In this document: piece by piece, positions 51,545-60,393 of the stretch
Position numbering within the stretch: position 1 is the stretch's first letter
How the letters are laid out: each line of letters begins with the position of its first letter
Source of the DNA: DATCJA01 sp963734635
GTDB taxonomy: Bacteria; Acidobacteriota; Vicinamibacteria; Vicinamibacterales; UBA2999
NCBI GenBank assembly: GCA_963734635.1
Contig: CAVTIA010000003.1
Coordinates: forward strand, 434,001 to 498,000
DNA length: 64,000 nt
Direction of reading: 5' to 3'
Program-made: the position numbers and the translations under genes
Notes under the pieces: model-generated
What the model was told of the DNA's origin: nothing
The model's input: only the letters and a program-made list of their open reading frames with translations
The model's database searches: none

Positions 51545-53733
51545 TGCACCCGACTCGCAAACCCGCCAACTCGCGACGCGTTCTCCGCGCGGAATCCGGA
51601 GCACGTACCCTCATATGCCTCGTGGCCGCCGTATTCGCAGTTGTTGTCATCACCGCCCAGCAGCCGCCCGCACCGGCCGGTGCGACGTTCACCGCTGCGC
51701 AAGTGTCGGCGGGCCAGCAGGCGTATACGACGAGCTGCGCGGGCTGTCACATGCCGGATCTGAAAGGGAATAATGAAGCCCCGCCGCTCACCGGTCAGGA
51801 CTTCATGAATGCGTGGCGCACGCGCCAGGCGCGTGAGCTCGTCGAGCTCATCCAGGGCGCGATGCCGCCCGCAGGCCCACGCCTGCCAGCGGACCAGTAT
51901 CTGGCGATCACCGCGTACATCCTGCAAGCGAACGGCGGGCGGGCCGGCGCACAGCCACTCCTCGCGACTGCGGCTACACCGATCGGTGTGCTCGCAACCG
52001 GGCAGGGACAGAACGCGCCCCTTGCCGCAGCGGCGCCGGCGGCAGCAGCCCAGCCTGCCGCACAAGCTGACGACGGTGCACAACGGCCAGCTTCCGGCCT
52101 GACCGTCTCAGGAGAAGTGCCGAACTTCGTTCCCGTCACCGATGCGATGCTGCGAAATCCGCCGCCTGGCGACTGGTTGATGGTCCGTCGGAACTACCAG
52201 GCGTGGAGCCACAGCCCGCTGACCGAAATCACCCCCGCCAATGTCGGGCGACTGAAGCTCGCGTGGGTGTGGGCGATGAACGAAGGAGGCCAGAGCGAGC
52301 CAACGCCGCTCGCGCACGACGGCATCATTTACCTGATCAATACCGGCAACATCGTGCAGGCGCTTGACGGACGCACGGGCGAACTGATCTGGGAGCATCA
52401 CGTAGGTCCTGAAGCCCCCAGCACCATGCGCAATATCGCGATCTATCAGGACAAGGTGTTCGTGGCTACCGGTGACGCGCGACTGGCGGCTCTTGATGCC
52501 CGTACGGGCAAACTCGTGTGGGACGTTCCGATCACTGAGCGGAACAAAGGTTTCACCAACAGCAGTGGACCGATCGTCATCCGCGGCAAAGTTCTGCAGG
52601 GCCTGACTGGATGCGCCCGGTTCCAACCGGATCGCTGTTACATCAGCGCCTACGATGCGAACTCCGGGAAGCAGTTGTGGAGGTTCAACACGGTGGCACA
52701 GCGCGGGGAGCGCGGCGGCGACACCTGGGGTGATGTCGCCGACATGTTCCGCAAGGGTGGCGAGACCTGGATAACCGGCAGCTACGACCCCGATCTCGAT
52801 CTCACCTACTGGGGCGTGGCGCAGGCGAAGCCATGGGTGGCGGCGAGCCGCAACATGAAGACGTCGGATCGTGTGCTCTACACGAGCACGACAGTAGCGC
52901 TGAAACCCGATACCGGCGAGCTTGCCTGGTTCTTCCAGCATGCGCCCGGCGAGTCGCTCGACTTGGACGAGGTCTACGAGCGCGTGCTCGTCGACGTGGG
53001 CAGCCAGAAGTTCGTGTTCACGATCGGCAAGCCTGGGATCTTGTGGAAGGTCGATCGCCAGAGCGGCGAATACGTCGGATTGAAAGAGACGATCTTCAAC
53101 AATGTCTTCGATCGCATTGATCTCGAATCGGGTGTGCCGCGATACAGGCCCGAGATCATGGCGGCGAAGGTCGGGGATTGGGTGCAGGCGTGCCCGAGCA
53201 CTGAAGGGGGCCACAACTGGCACGCGACGAGCTACCACCCCGGCACGGGGCTGCTGATCATCCCTCTGGCCCAGTCGTGCATGGAGCTGTCGGGCCGGAA
53301 GGTCGAATTCAAGGAGGGCTCCGGCGGCACCGCCGGCGATCGCCGCTTCTACGAGATGCCGGGCTCGAATGGCAACATCGGCAAGCTGGCTGCGTTCGAC
53401 GTGAACACCATGCGCGAAGTCTGGAGCGTCGAGCAGCGCGCGGCGTTCCTGACGGCAGCGCTCTCGACGGGCGGGGGACTGGTATTTGCGGGTGATCTCG
53501 ATCGGTACTTCCACGCATACGACGTTCGAACCGGCAAGGAGCTTTGGAAGATCCGTCTCGGCACGTCCGTACAGGGTTTCCCGGTCTCGTTCACGGTAGG
53601 AGGTAAGCAGTACATTGCCGTCACAACCGGACTCGGCGGGGGCAGCCCTCGAAATGTCCCGCGCACGATTTCTCCGGACGTCCGGCATCCCCAGACAGGG
53701 AACGCGCTGTACGTGTTCGCGCTCGAGGAGTAG
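51544..53733 (+). CDS. PQQ-dependent dehydrogenase with N-terminal cytochrome c domain
   Basis: A 729-aa exported quinoprotein. A signal helix (TLICLVAAVFAVVVITAQ) is followed by a cytochrome c domain (CAGCH at 65-69, methionine ligand probably in GAMPPAG) and an Ala/Pro-rich linker. An eight-bladed PQQ propeller follows, with blades such as VQALDGRTGELIWEHHVGPE, LAALDARTGKLVWDVPI, LKPDTGELAWFFQHAPGES and GKLAAFDVNTMREVWSVEQ. The usual order is propeller-cytochrome, here inverted. The alcohol or aldose substrate cannot be read. It is coupled to the CHRD gene. Confidence 0.92.
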   Translation: MHPTRKPANSRRVLRAESGARTLICLVAAVFAVVVITAQQPPAPAGATFTAAQVSAGQQAYTTSCAGCHMPDLKGNNEAPPLTGQDFMNAWRTRQARELVELIQGAMPPAGPRLPADQYLAITAYILQANGGRAGAQPLLATAATPIGVLATGQGQNAPLAAAAPAAAAQPAAQADDGAQRPASGLTVSGEVPNFVPVTDAMLRNPPPGDWLMVRRNYQAWSHSPLTEITPANVGRLKLAWVWAMNEGGQSEPTPLAHDGIIYLINTGNIVQALDGRTGELIWEHHVGPEAPSTMRNIAIYQDKVFVATGDARLAALDARTGKLVWDVPITERNKGFTNSSGPIVIRGKVLQGLTGCARFQPDRCYISAYDANSGKQLWRFNTVAQRGERGGDTWGDVADMFRKGGETWITGSYDPDLDLTYWGVAQAKPWVAASRNMKTSDRVLYTSTTVALKPDTGELAWFFQHAPGESLDLDEVYERVLVDVGSQKFVFTIGKPGILWKVDRQSGEYVGLKETIFNNVFDRIDLESGVPRYRPEIMAAKVGDWVQACPSTEGGHNWHATSYHPGTGLLIIPLAQSCMELSGRKVEFKEGSGGTAGDRRFYEMPGSNGNIGKLAAFDVNTMREVWSVEQRAAFLTAALSTGGGLVFAGDLDRYFHAYDVRTGKELWKIRLGTSVQGFPVSFTVGGKQYIAVTTGLGGGSPRNVPRTISPDVRHPQTGNALYVFALEE

Positions 53734-53768
53734 ACGACCTCAATCTACACAGAATCTCGTAAGGCAAA

Positions 53769-53833
53769 GGTCAAAGGTCAAAAGGCAAATGCCGAAGGGA
53801 CATGATTTGACCTGTGACTTTTGACTCTTGACC
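53769..53833. terminator. hairpin between convergent genes (GGTCAAAGGTCAAAAG arms)
   Basis: GGTCAAAGGTCAAAAG (53769-53784) is nearly complementary to CTTTTGACTCTTGACC (53818-53833). It lies between the PQQ gene and the convergent TPR gene. Confidence 0.5.
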
Positions 53834-53846
53834 TACGCGTTCCTGT

Positions 53847-55037
53847 TTAGCGATCCAGTCGCGCGAGGCGTTCGTTGATCGTTGGATCGAGATCGCTGTC
53901 GGCCACAAGTGCGGCGTATCGTACGAGCGCTTCGCGCGCGGTGCCCCGGTGGCCGAGACGCTCGGCGGCATCAGCCAGATACCGGAGCGCGAGAGGGTCG
54001 ACGGGCGCCCGTGAAGTTGCCCTGAACAATGCGCCTTCAGCGCGCGCGGCGTCGCCCGACAGAAACATCGCGCGGCCGTACCACGTCAACGCGTCCGACG
54101 AAGCGTCGGCGCTCATCGCACGCGGCTGCAGCGCCTCGATGGCTTTGCTCAACGCGATGCGATCGTTTCGACTCTCCGCGATATCGAGCCAGACGCGGCC
54201 CAGCGCGATGTAGGCCGCCGTCTGGTCGGGAAGGCGTTCGACGGCGCGCCCAAGGGCGAGAATCGCGCTCTCGGTGCGTCCCCACCGCGCATATGCCAGT
54301 CCGACGCTGATCAGCCGTTCTGGGCGTCCCGGTTCAAGTGCCGAAAGCGCCTCGAGCTGCTCGATCGCTTTCTGTCGCTGACCGGACTTCGAGTACACAT
54401 CTGCCAATTCTTCCCGCGCCTCGACGAACGCGGGATTGATCTCGACCGCTCGCATCAGACCTGGGAGCGCTGCGTTGTCGCCCGATCGTGGGCGCAGGCA
54501 CATGGCGAGCAGGTAATGTGCCTCGGCAAATCGGCTGTCGAGAGCGACCGCATGCTGCAGCGGTTCAACCGCGTCAGCCGTCTGGCCATTGCGAAAGTAC
54601 GCGAGGGCAAGCTTGTAGAGAACGCGGGGCGAGCGGTCATCGAGCTGGGTGAACGAGCGGTAGTGTTCGGCTGCTCGCTGGTAGCTGCCCATTGCAGCGT
54701 GCACGTCGCCGAGCAGCTCCACGGGGCGTGGGGCCGACGGGTCGAGCGCGGCCGCCTGGCCAAGATCGCGAAGGGCGGCGCTCAGCTCACCACGCCGTCG
54801 GTACGTATCGCCGCGCTTGAGGTATGCGACCATCGATTCGCGTTTGAGCGCGAGAGCCCCGCTGAACGCCTCGATCGCGTTGGATGTCTCATCGCGGGCA
54901 AGGGAGGCGTCCCCGGCCGCAATCAGCCGCTGGAATTCGCGCTCCTGGCGCACTGAGTACCACGCCACCACGACACCGACCATCAGGGCCGCCAGGCCGA
55001 CCGAGACCACCAGAAGCCGCCTCATAGGCGGCTCCAT
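53847..55037 (-). CDS. membrane-anchored TPR protein
   Basis: A 396-aa protein; the ATG at 55037 (or 55025, MRRLL) precedes a transmembrane helix (LLVVSVGLAALMVGVVVAWY). About nine TPR repeats follow (GDASLARDETSNAIEAFSGA, AYLKRGDTYRRRGELSAALR, VLYKLALAYFRNGQTADAVE). No catalytic motif. The frame is open to 55241, where it overlaps the divergent sigma-factor gene, so the longer version is not supported. Probable scaffold role. Confidence 0.82.
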   Translation of the reverse strand: MEPPMRRLLVVSVGLAALMVGVVVAWYSVRQEREFQRLIAAGDASLARDETSNAIEAFSGALALKRESMVAYLKRGDTYRRRGELSAALRDLGQAAALDPSAPRPVELLGDVHAAMGSYQRAAEHYRSFTQLDDRSPRVLYKLALAYFRNGQTADAVEPLQHAVALDSRFAEAHYLLAMCLRPRSGDNAALPGLMRAVEINPAFVEAREELADVYSKSGQRQKAIEQLEALSALEPGRPERLISVGLAYARWGRTESAILALGRAVERLPDQTAAYIALGRVWLDIAESRNDRIALSKAIEALQPRAMSADASSDALTWYGRAMFLSGDAARAEGALFRATSRAPVDPLALRYLADAAERLGHRGTAREALVRYAALVADSDLDPTINERLARLDR

Positions 55038-55119
55038 CGTAGCAGACGATGGAACTGGCGCCCGGGGGCGGTGTCTAACCGGTGTAGACTGCATGGATGC
55101 TCTCGTGCCCGGAGGTCTT

Positions 55120-55722
55120 GTGAAGAACGCCGGGGCCATAGGCTGGTCCGAAGTCGAAAGCGGCGAAGCGGCGCTCATTGCGCGATGCACGACAGGCGAC
55201 GAAGTGGCATGCGCCGAGCTGGTCGCTGCACACCAGCGCATGGTCTACGGGTTGGCATTCAATCTTCTGGGCAATCGAGACGACGCCCTGGACTTGTCGC
55301 AGGACGTGTTCCTCCGGGTGTTTCGAACCCTGCCTCGTTTCCGGGGCCAGTCGGCGCTTCGCACCTGGATCTACCGCATCGTCGTCAACCAGGCACGCAA
55401 CCGTCAGAGGTGGTGGCGGCGGCGCCATCGGGCGGAGCAAGTCTCGCTGGACGACTACCTCCGCAACTTCGGCGACTTGGAAGCCCGGCAGGACATCCTG
55501 CCCGACCGGCTGCTGGCCAGCAAGGAAACTGCGGCGAAGATCTGGCAGGCGATGGAGCGGCTGCCGTTCGAGCAGCGTACGGCGCTGATTCTGCGTGAAG
55601 TCGACGGGCTTCGCTACGACGAGATCGCATACTCGCTCGATGTCGCCGTCGGCACGGTCAAGTCACGACTGACACGGGCGCGGCAGGCGCTTCGCGCCGA
55701 GTTGCTGGGACTTCGAACATGA
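55120..55722 (+). CDS. ECF-type RNA polymerase sigma factor
   Basis: About 200 aa from the GTG at 55120, preceded by GGAGG (an ATG at 55093 is an alternative). Region 2: DDALDLSQDVFLRVFRTLPR and LRTWIYRIVVNQARNR. Region 4: LPFEQRTALILREVDGLRYD with the helix DVAVGTVKSRLTRARQAL. RpoE-like ECF architecture. The stop overlaps the anti-sigma start by 4 nt, a classic regulated pair. Confidence 0.92.
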   Translation: MKNAGAIGWSEVESGEAALIARCTTGDEVACAELVAAHQRMVYGLAFNLLGNRDDALDLSQDVFLRVFRTLPRFRGQSALRTWIYRIVVNQARNRQRWWRRRHRAEQVSLDDYLRNFGDLEARQDILPDRLLASKETAAKIWQAMERLPFEQRTALILREVDGLRYDEIAYSLDVAVGTVKSRLTRARQALRAELLGLRT

Positions 55723-56567
55723 TCCCGTATCTGGGATGTCAGGGCGCGCGCGAGATGCTCGAGTCGTTCGTCGACGGCGAGCTGCCGGTGTCGGAACAGG
55801 TAGCCCTCGAAGCGCATCTCCGCTGGTGCGACACCTGTCGCGCCCGCGTTGAAGATATGCGGCTCATCGGCTCGGCTCTTCGGCTGGGGTCGGACGCATC
55901 GGCCGCCGACTATACCGACGCAGGCGCCCGCGCCACGATGTACGACGAAGTGGTCATGCGAGTGGGAGCCGAGCGCACGCAGTCGCTCGCGCACCAGTGG
56001 CGCGAGCTGTTCAGCGACATGCGCTATCTGTGGCCTGCCTTTGGAGCGACGGCGGCCGTGATCATCTGCGTGTGCGCTTCGACGCTCGTCAACCAGATAG
56101 TCCGGGCCGAGCGTCCCGATTCGATGGCCGCGATGATCGAGATACTGGCGAACCCGGGCTCGGACGAGAACCCGCTGCATCTGGAATCGGGGATGCTCGC
56201 GCCGCGCCCACTCGACGTGAGTCCGGCACTGGCGGCGATTCCGGACGAAGAGGCGGTCTATGCCGTCGCCGCCGTAGTCACACGTGAGGGCCGCATATCC
56301 AACTATGAGCTGCTGCAGTGGGTACGTGAGCCGCTGGCGAACCCTGCAAGCGCGTTGGAGTCCGACGAAGTAATCGCAGTGCTCGACGCGGTGAAGCATT
56401 CGCGGTTCGAACCTGCACAGACCGTGGACGGCGTCGTGGCAGTCAACATGGTGTGGGTCCTGGCCCGAACAACCGTCAAGGCGTCGGCAAAGGCCGACGA
56501 TCCGTACGGTGGTCCCGTCGGCGTCGGTCGCAGGTCGAGGGCGGTGCTTCGCCCGGCTCGGTCGTAG
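55719..56567 (+). CDS. zinc-finger anti-sigma factor
   Basis: A 282-aa protein with the ZAS signature HLRWCDTC (His33, Cys37, Cys40) in the cytosolic N-terminus. One transmembrane helix (~105-125, AFGATAAVIICVCASTLV) is followed by a periplasmic domain with a TonB-like or energy-transducer-like strand (AVLDAVKHSRFEPAQTVDGV). It should sequester the preceding ECF sigma until an envelope signal. The fused periplasmic domain is probably the sensor. Confidence 0.88.
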   Translation: MIPYLGCQGAREMLESFVDGELPVSEQVALEAHLRWCDTCRARVEDMRLIGSALRLGSDASAADYTDAGARATMYDEVVMRVGAERTQSLAHQWRELFSDMRYLWPAFGATAAVIICVCASTLVNQIVRAERPDSMAAMIEILANPGSDENPLHLESGMLAPRPLDVSPALAAIPDEEAVYAVAAVVTREGRISNYELLQWVREPLANPASALESDEVIAVLDAVKHSRFEPAQTVDGVVAVNMVWVLARTTVKASAKADDPYGGPVGVGRRSRAVLRPARS

Positions 56568-56656
56568 CCACAAAGTTAAAGTCGAAAGTCACAGGTTTGC
56601 TCTGCGGTCGCAGGGCAGCCTCCTGCCGGCAGGAAATACACGACAGCAGTGACGTG

Positions 56657-57976
56657 ATGAGCCACGCGGTTGTGTTCGGCGAAGCCGACGATCGGACACG
56701 CGCGCAGTTGGCCAGATGCCTCGACGCGGAGCCCGGCGCCCTGGGTGTGCTCTGTGCGGACAACCATCTCGGTTATGCGATGCCCGTGGGCGGCGTCGTC
56801 GGTTACCGGCACCATGTTTCGCCGAACGGTGTCGGCTACGACATTGCCTGCGGTAACTGCGCCGTGCGGACAAACCTGGTCGCGCGAGACGTCGACGTGC
56901 GCCGCGTGATGGATGAGATCTGGAAAGTGATAGCGTTCGGGCTCGGCCGGCTGAACATGGAGCGCATCGATGAGCATCCAGTGTTCGATGCGATTGCGCG
57001 GAGCCCGGTTCGCGAACAGCGGGCCATGCTTCAGATGGCGCGCAATCAGCTCGGGACGGTTGGCAGCGGGAACCATTACGTCGACCTGTTCGAGGACCGA
57101 GCTGACGGCGCGCTGTGGGTTGGTGTTCACTTTGGCAGCCGCGGGTTCGGCTACAAGACCTGCTCCGGCTTCCTGGCGCTGGCAGCAGGGAAGGAGTGGG
57201 GGGCGCGGGTGGACGATTCGATGGATGCGCCGCCGACGTTGATAGCGCTCGACACACCTCTCGGTCAGGACTACTGGGCCGCAATGGAGATCGCGGGCGC
57301 GTACGCCTACGCCGGGCGCGACTGGGTCGTCGACCGCGTCGTGCGCCTGCTCGGCGCAGAACCGACCGATCGCGTCCACAACCACCACAACTTCGCGTGG
57401 AAGGAGAGGCACGGCGGTGAGACGCTCGTCGTCGTTCGGAAAGGCGCGACGCCCGCACGGCCGGGCCAGCGAGGCTTTATTGGCGGCTCGATGGGCGAAG
57501 ACGCGGTGATCGTGGAGGGCGTCGACCATCCACAAAGCGCGAAGGCACTCTATTCCACCGTGCATGGTGCCGGGCGTGTGATGAGTCGGCGCCAGGCCAG
57601 GGGTAAGACGAAGATTGGCCGAAAGTGGCGCTGCGCCAACTATCGCAATTGCGATTTCGCGGCCGCCGCAGGCGGGTTTCGCCGCGGCCCCAGGAATGAG
57701 ACGCCGAGGTGCCCGAAATGCGGCCACAAGCTGCGCCTTGAACCGGTGGAGCAGCAGCTGGCCGCCGGGGCGGTCGATTGGCCATCCTGGCAGACACGTC
57801 TCGCCGCACAGGGAATCGAACTGCGCGGCGGCGGCGCGGACGAGGCGCCCGAGTGTTACAAACGGCTGCCGGATGTGCTCGCAGCGCATGGACCGACGAT
57901 TCACGTCCTTCACCGCCTCAGGGTGATTGGCGTCGCGATGGCGGGCGCTGACATCGTCGATCCGTTCAAGGACTGA
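56657..57976 (+). CDS. rtcB: RtcB-family RNA ligase with inserted zinc ribbon
   Basis: About 439 aa from the ATG at 56657; the frame stays open to 56453. RtcB landmarks are DNHLGYAMPVGGVV, GVGYDIACGN (metal Asp/Cys), GSGNHYVDLFED, VHFGSRGFGYK, HNHHNFAW, GGSMGEDAVIV and the guanylylated-His motif STVHGAGRVMSRRQA. Between that motif and the conserved GGGADEAPECYK lies an extra ~50-residue insert with four Cys (CANYRNC...CPKC), a zinc ribbon not found in typical RtcB. RtcB seals 3'-phosphate/5'-OH RNA ends. No release-factor-like or RtcA partner is nearby. Confidence 0.9.
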   Translation: MSHAVVFGEADDRTRAQLARCLDAEPGALGVLCADNHLGYAMPVGGVVGYRHHVSPNGVGYDIACGNCAVRTNLVARDVDVRRVMDEIWKVIAFGLGRLNMERIDEHPVFDAIARSPVREQRAMLQMARNQLGTVGSGNHYVDLFEDRADGALWVGVHFGSRGFGYKTCSGFLALAAGKEWGARVDDSMDAPPTLIALDTPLGQDYWAAMEIAGAYAYAGRDWVVDRVVRLLGAEPTDRVHNHHNFAWKERHGGETLVVVRKGATPARPGQRGFIGGSMGEDAVIVEGVDHPQSAKALYSTVHGAGRVMSRRQARGKTKIGRKWRCANYRNCDFAAAAGGFRRGPRNETPRCPKCGHKLRLEPVEQQLAAGAVDWPSWQTRLAAQGIELRGGGADEAPECYKRLPDVLAAHGPTIHVLHRLRVIGVAMAGADIVDPFKD

Positions 57977-58035
57977 ACAGCCGCGGACCCAGGCCGTTGG
58001 GCGACTTCGGATGCGGTTTTGATTCGACGTGAGGA

Positions 58036-58057
58036 CCGGAGACCTGAAGGTCTCCGG
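58036..58057. repeat. palindromic repeat CCGGAGACCT-GA-AGGTCTCCGG
   Basis: Perfect 10-bp arms with a 2-nt loop between the convergent rtcB and propeller genes. Sibling of the 29321 copy. Confidence 0.7.
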
Positions 58058-58098
58058 CTACCGGCAGATGCTAGCTGCGGATCGACGGTCGGGTGGTG

Positions 58099-60363
58099 TC
58101 AACGTCGCGCAGGGGCGACTGACGATGGAGCTTCGCCCCGCGCGCTCGTCATGTTATTCAGCGCATCGGTGGCGCGGATGATGACGCCGCGCGCCGCGAT
58201 GTCACCCTCGAGAACCAGCTCGAACTGCTCGAACCGTGAATCGGCGATGCCGTCTTTGGGATAGATCGTCTGCCAACGGTCGCCGTCGAGCGAGTACTCG
58301 ACTTTCTGAACCGAGGAGTCCGTGTCGCGCACGTCGAATTGGACGGTGACGCGTCCACCGTCGCGGCGGGAGTTGGTCACCGCTACGGCCGGCGGCGTGT
58401 TATCGATTTCAAACGTCGTGCTCTCCATTGACCCGGCCAAAGCCGCGTCGGGCGCGTTCGACGGAAGATCAGACGCCAGGATCTGAACGACATAGCGGCC
58501 ATTGGGCACCGATGTCGTGTCCCAGACGAAGATCTCGTCCTTCAGATCCCGCCGGAGCGGCTTCCAGCTCGTCTCGCCTTCGCGGCGATAGAGCACGTCG
58601 TACGTGAGCTCGTCGCGGTTTTCGTCTTCAGCCCGCCAGACGAACGTCAATAGTCCCTTCTGATAGGCGCGGCGCCCGAGGGAGGGTCCACCGGCCGCAC
58701 CACCGCCGCCCGGAGCGATCTGCACCGCGGCCCGCCGGTCGGGAGTGTCGCCTTCGAACCCCGCAATTTCCGGCTCACCGGTCGGAAACGGACGCTGGAA
58801 CACGGTCCCAGGAGGATGGATCGTGATCGCTGAGACGCGCGGCCTCGAGTTGCGTGGCAGATAAGCCGCCGTCACAGACGTGAGCACCGGCGCCTGTTCG
58901 CGGTCGGCGGTGAGCACAGCGCGCCACTGCAGGTATCGCGCGCGGGGGCTCACGATCGCGGTCCCGTTGGGATCTGCGTAGGCGCTGCTCCAATCGCTCC
59001 ACGTCTCGTCCGCGGTGCGGGTATTGCCCGAACGCGTAGATATCTCGACCTTTGTGCCGGCCGGCGCCGCCGCTTGCCATTTGATTGCGCCCCAGGTCGC
59101 TACTGACTGTGCATCTCTGACATCGGACGTGTAGATGCCCCGTTCGGCGCGCGCAGCCGACAACCGCAGCACCTTTCCCGGATTCGACGTGGCGAAGAGC
59201 ACACGTCCAGAGCGATCCGGCAGGAGCGCCGTGATTTGCTGCACGGTGGCGCGCGCGACGAGCGTCGGTTGCATCGGATCGCCGGCCAGACGATAAATCT
59301 TGCCCTCGTTGCCTGTCGCCACGAGCACGGTTCCGTCGCCCTCGAATGCGATGTCGTACGGCGCGTCTTCGCGGAGCTGCCACACGAGATCTGACGCGCC
59401 GTCGGGCATGATGCGGTACACCGCGCCAGTCCCCAGGCTTTGTGTTCCTCGGGGCATCGGCGGTGGGGTGGAGCTGGCTTGAGCAGCGCTTGAGGCGTCG
59501 GCTGCAATGGTGATCGACACGACCTCTGTCGATACCGACGCAATCGGCGGCGCCGAGGCCGGCTCGGGCTGCGCCGGCGCGCGTTCCGGCGCCTGCGCGC
59601 CACGCCCGGTCACGGCCGCAGCGTAGATGTCGCCCTTCGAGTCGACGCGGAGAGAGCGGATTTCATTGTAAGGAGAGTCGAGCAGGACGAAGGGCTTGCC
59701 AGAGGCATCGAGCTGGAAAACGCGACCCGGCGATTCAGTCCCCGCGACCAGCCGCCGTTCGCGATCGAACGCCAGCGTCATCACGTGTGTCGCCTTCGTG
59801 TTATAGAACGGCGCGCCTTTCCCGTCGGGACTCACCTTGTAGATCAGCCCTTTGTCGCCCGTGCCCGCGAAGACATTGCCGGAGGCATCGACGACCAGGC
59901 TCCAGATGTAACGCTCCGGCGGATCGAACAACACGGAGCTGCTGCCGCTCGCATCGACGCGGTAAATCTTGCCGTCAGGTGACGTCGCGACGTAAATACC
60001 GCCGGCCGGTGCCAGCGCAATCGCGTGTACCTCGAGCTCCTCCGCGTCGAAGAAGACGGCGCTCCTGCCGTTGGCATCAACCCGGAATACCTGCCCTTCA
60101 TTGCCGCTGCCGATGAAGAACGAGCCGTCGGGCGCGCTGACGAGTGTCCATAGAAAGGGCGCGCTCGACTCGTACACGGGCGTGACCGCCGGACCAAGGC
60201 TCAGGCGGCCATACGGATCGATGGAGAGATTCTCGACGTCACCCTGAAGGAACTCCGCCTCGGTGGAGACCTGCCAGAACGTGGGAAGCGCGGCACGCCC
60301 GACCACGGCGGCTAAGCAGACAAATAACAGAGTGATGACGATTCGCTTCAAGAAACTGCTCAT
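58099..60363 (-). CDS. secreted beta-propeller protein with C-terminal Ig/Y_Y_Y-like domains
   Basis: A 754-aa protein with a signal peptide (VITLLFVCLAAVVGRAA). Residues ~60-420 are propeller blades ending in aspartate turns (YVATSPDGKIYRVDASGSS, VFAGTGDKGLIYKVSPDGKG, ILFATSNPGKVLRLS). An A/P-rich insert lies at ~265-310. The C-terminal third is beta-sandwich-like (LTYDVLYRREGETSWKPLRR, VEYSLDGDRWQTIYPKDG). It resembles the sensor half of two-component propeller receptors, without a kinase. It is 30 nt downstream of the S55 peptidase gene. Confidence 0.82.
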   Translation of the reverse strand: MSSFLKRIVITLLFVCLAAVVGRAALPTFWQVSTEAEFLQGDVENLSIDPYGRLSLGPAVTPVYESSAPFLWTLVSAPDGSFFIGSGNEGQVFRVDANGRSAVFFDAEELEVHAIALAPAGGIYVATSPDGKIYRVDASGSSSVLFDPPERYIWSLVVDASGNVFAGTGDKGLIYKVSPDGKGAPFYNTKATHVMTLAFDRERRLVAGTESPGRVFQLDASGKPFVLLDSPYNEIRSLRVDSKGDIYAAAVTGRGAQAPERAPAQPEPASAPPIASVSTEVVSITIAADASSAAQASSTPPPMPRGTQSLGTGAVYRIMPDGASDLVWQLREDAPYDIAFEGDGTVLVATGNEGKIYRLAGDPMQPTLVARATVQQITALLPDRSGRVLFATSNPGKVLRLSAARAERGIYTSDVRDAQSVATWGAIKWQAAAPAGTKVEISTRSGNTRTADETWSDWSSAYADPNGTAIVSPRARYLQWRAVLTADREQAPVLTSVTAAYLPRNSRPRVSAITIHPPGTVFQRPFPTGEPEIAGFEGDTPDRRAAVQIAPGGGGAAGGPSLGRRAYQKGLLTFVWRAEDENRDELTYDVLYRREGETSWKPLRRDLKDEIFVWDTTSVPNGRYVVQILASDLPSNAPDAALAGSMESTTFEIDNTPPAVAVTNSRRDGGRVTVQFDVRDTDSSVQKVEYSLDGDRWQTIYPKDGIADSRFEQFELVLEGDIAARGVIIRATDALNNMTSARGEAPSSVAPARR

Positions 60364-60393
60364 AGGAAGAGGCGTGTCAGTCGCGTTTGACCT

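Noticed and set aside
52108..53688. 526-codon minus-strand frame
   Set aside because: Shadow of the PQQ dehydrogenase, whose blades and heme motif are clear on the plus strand.
56576..57913. 445-codon minus-strand frame
   Set aside because: Shadow of rtcB; no family motifs.
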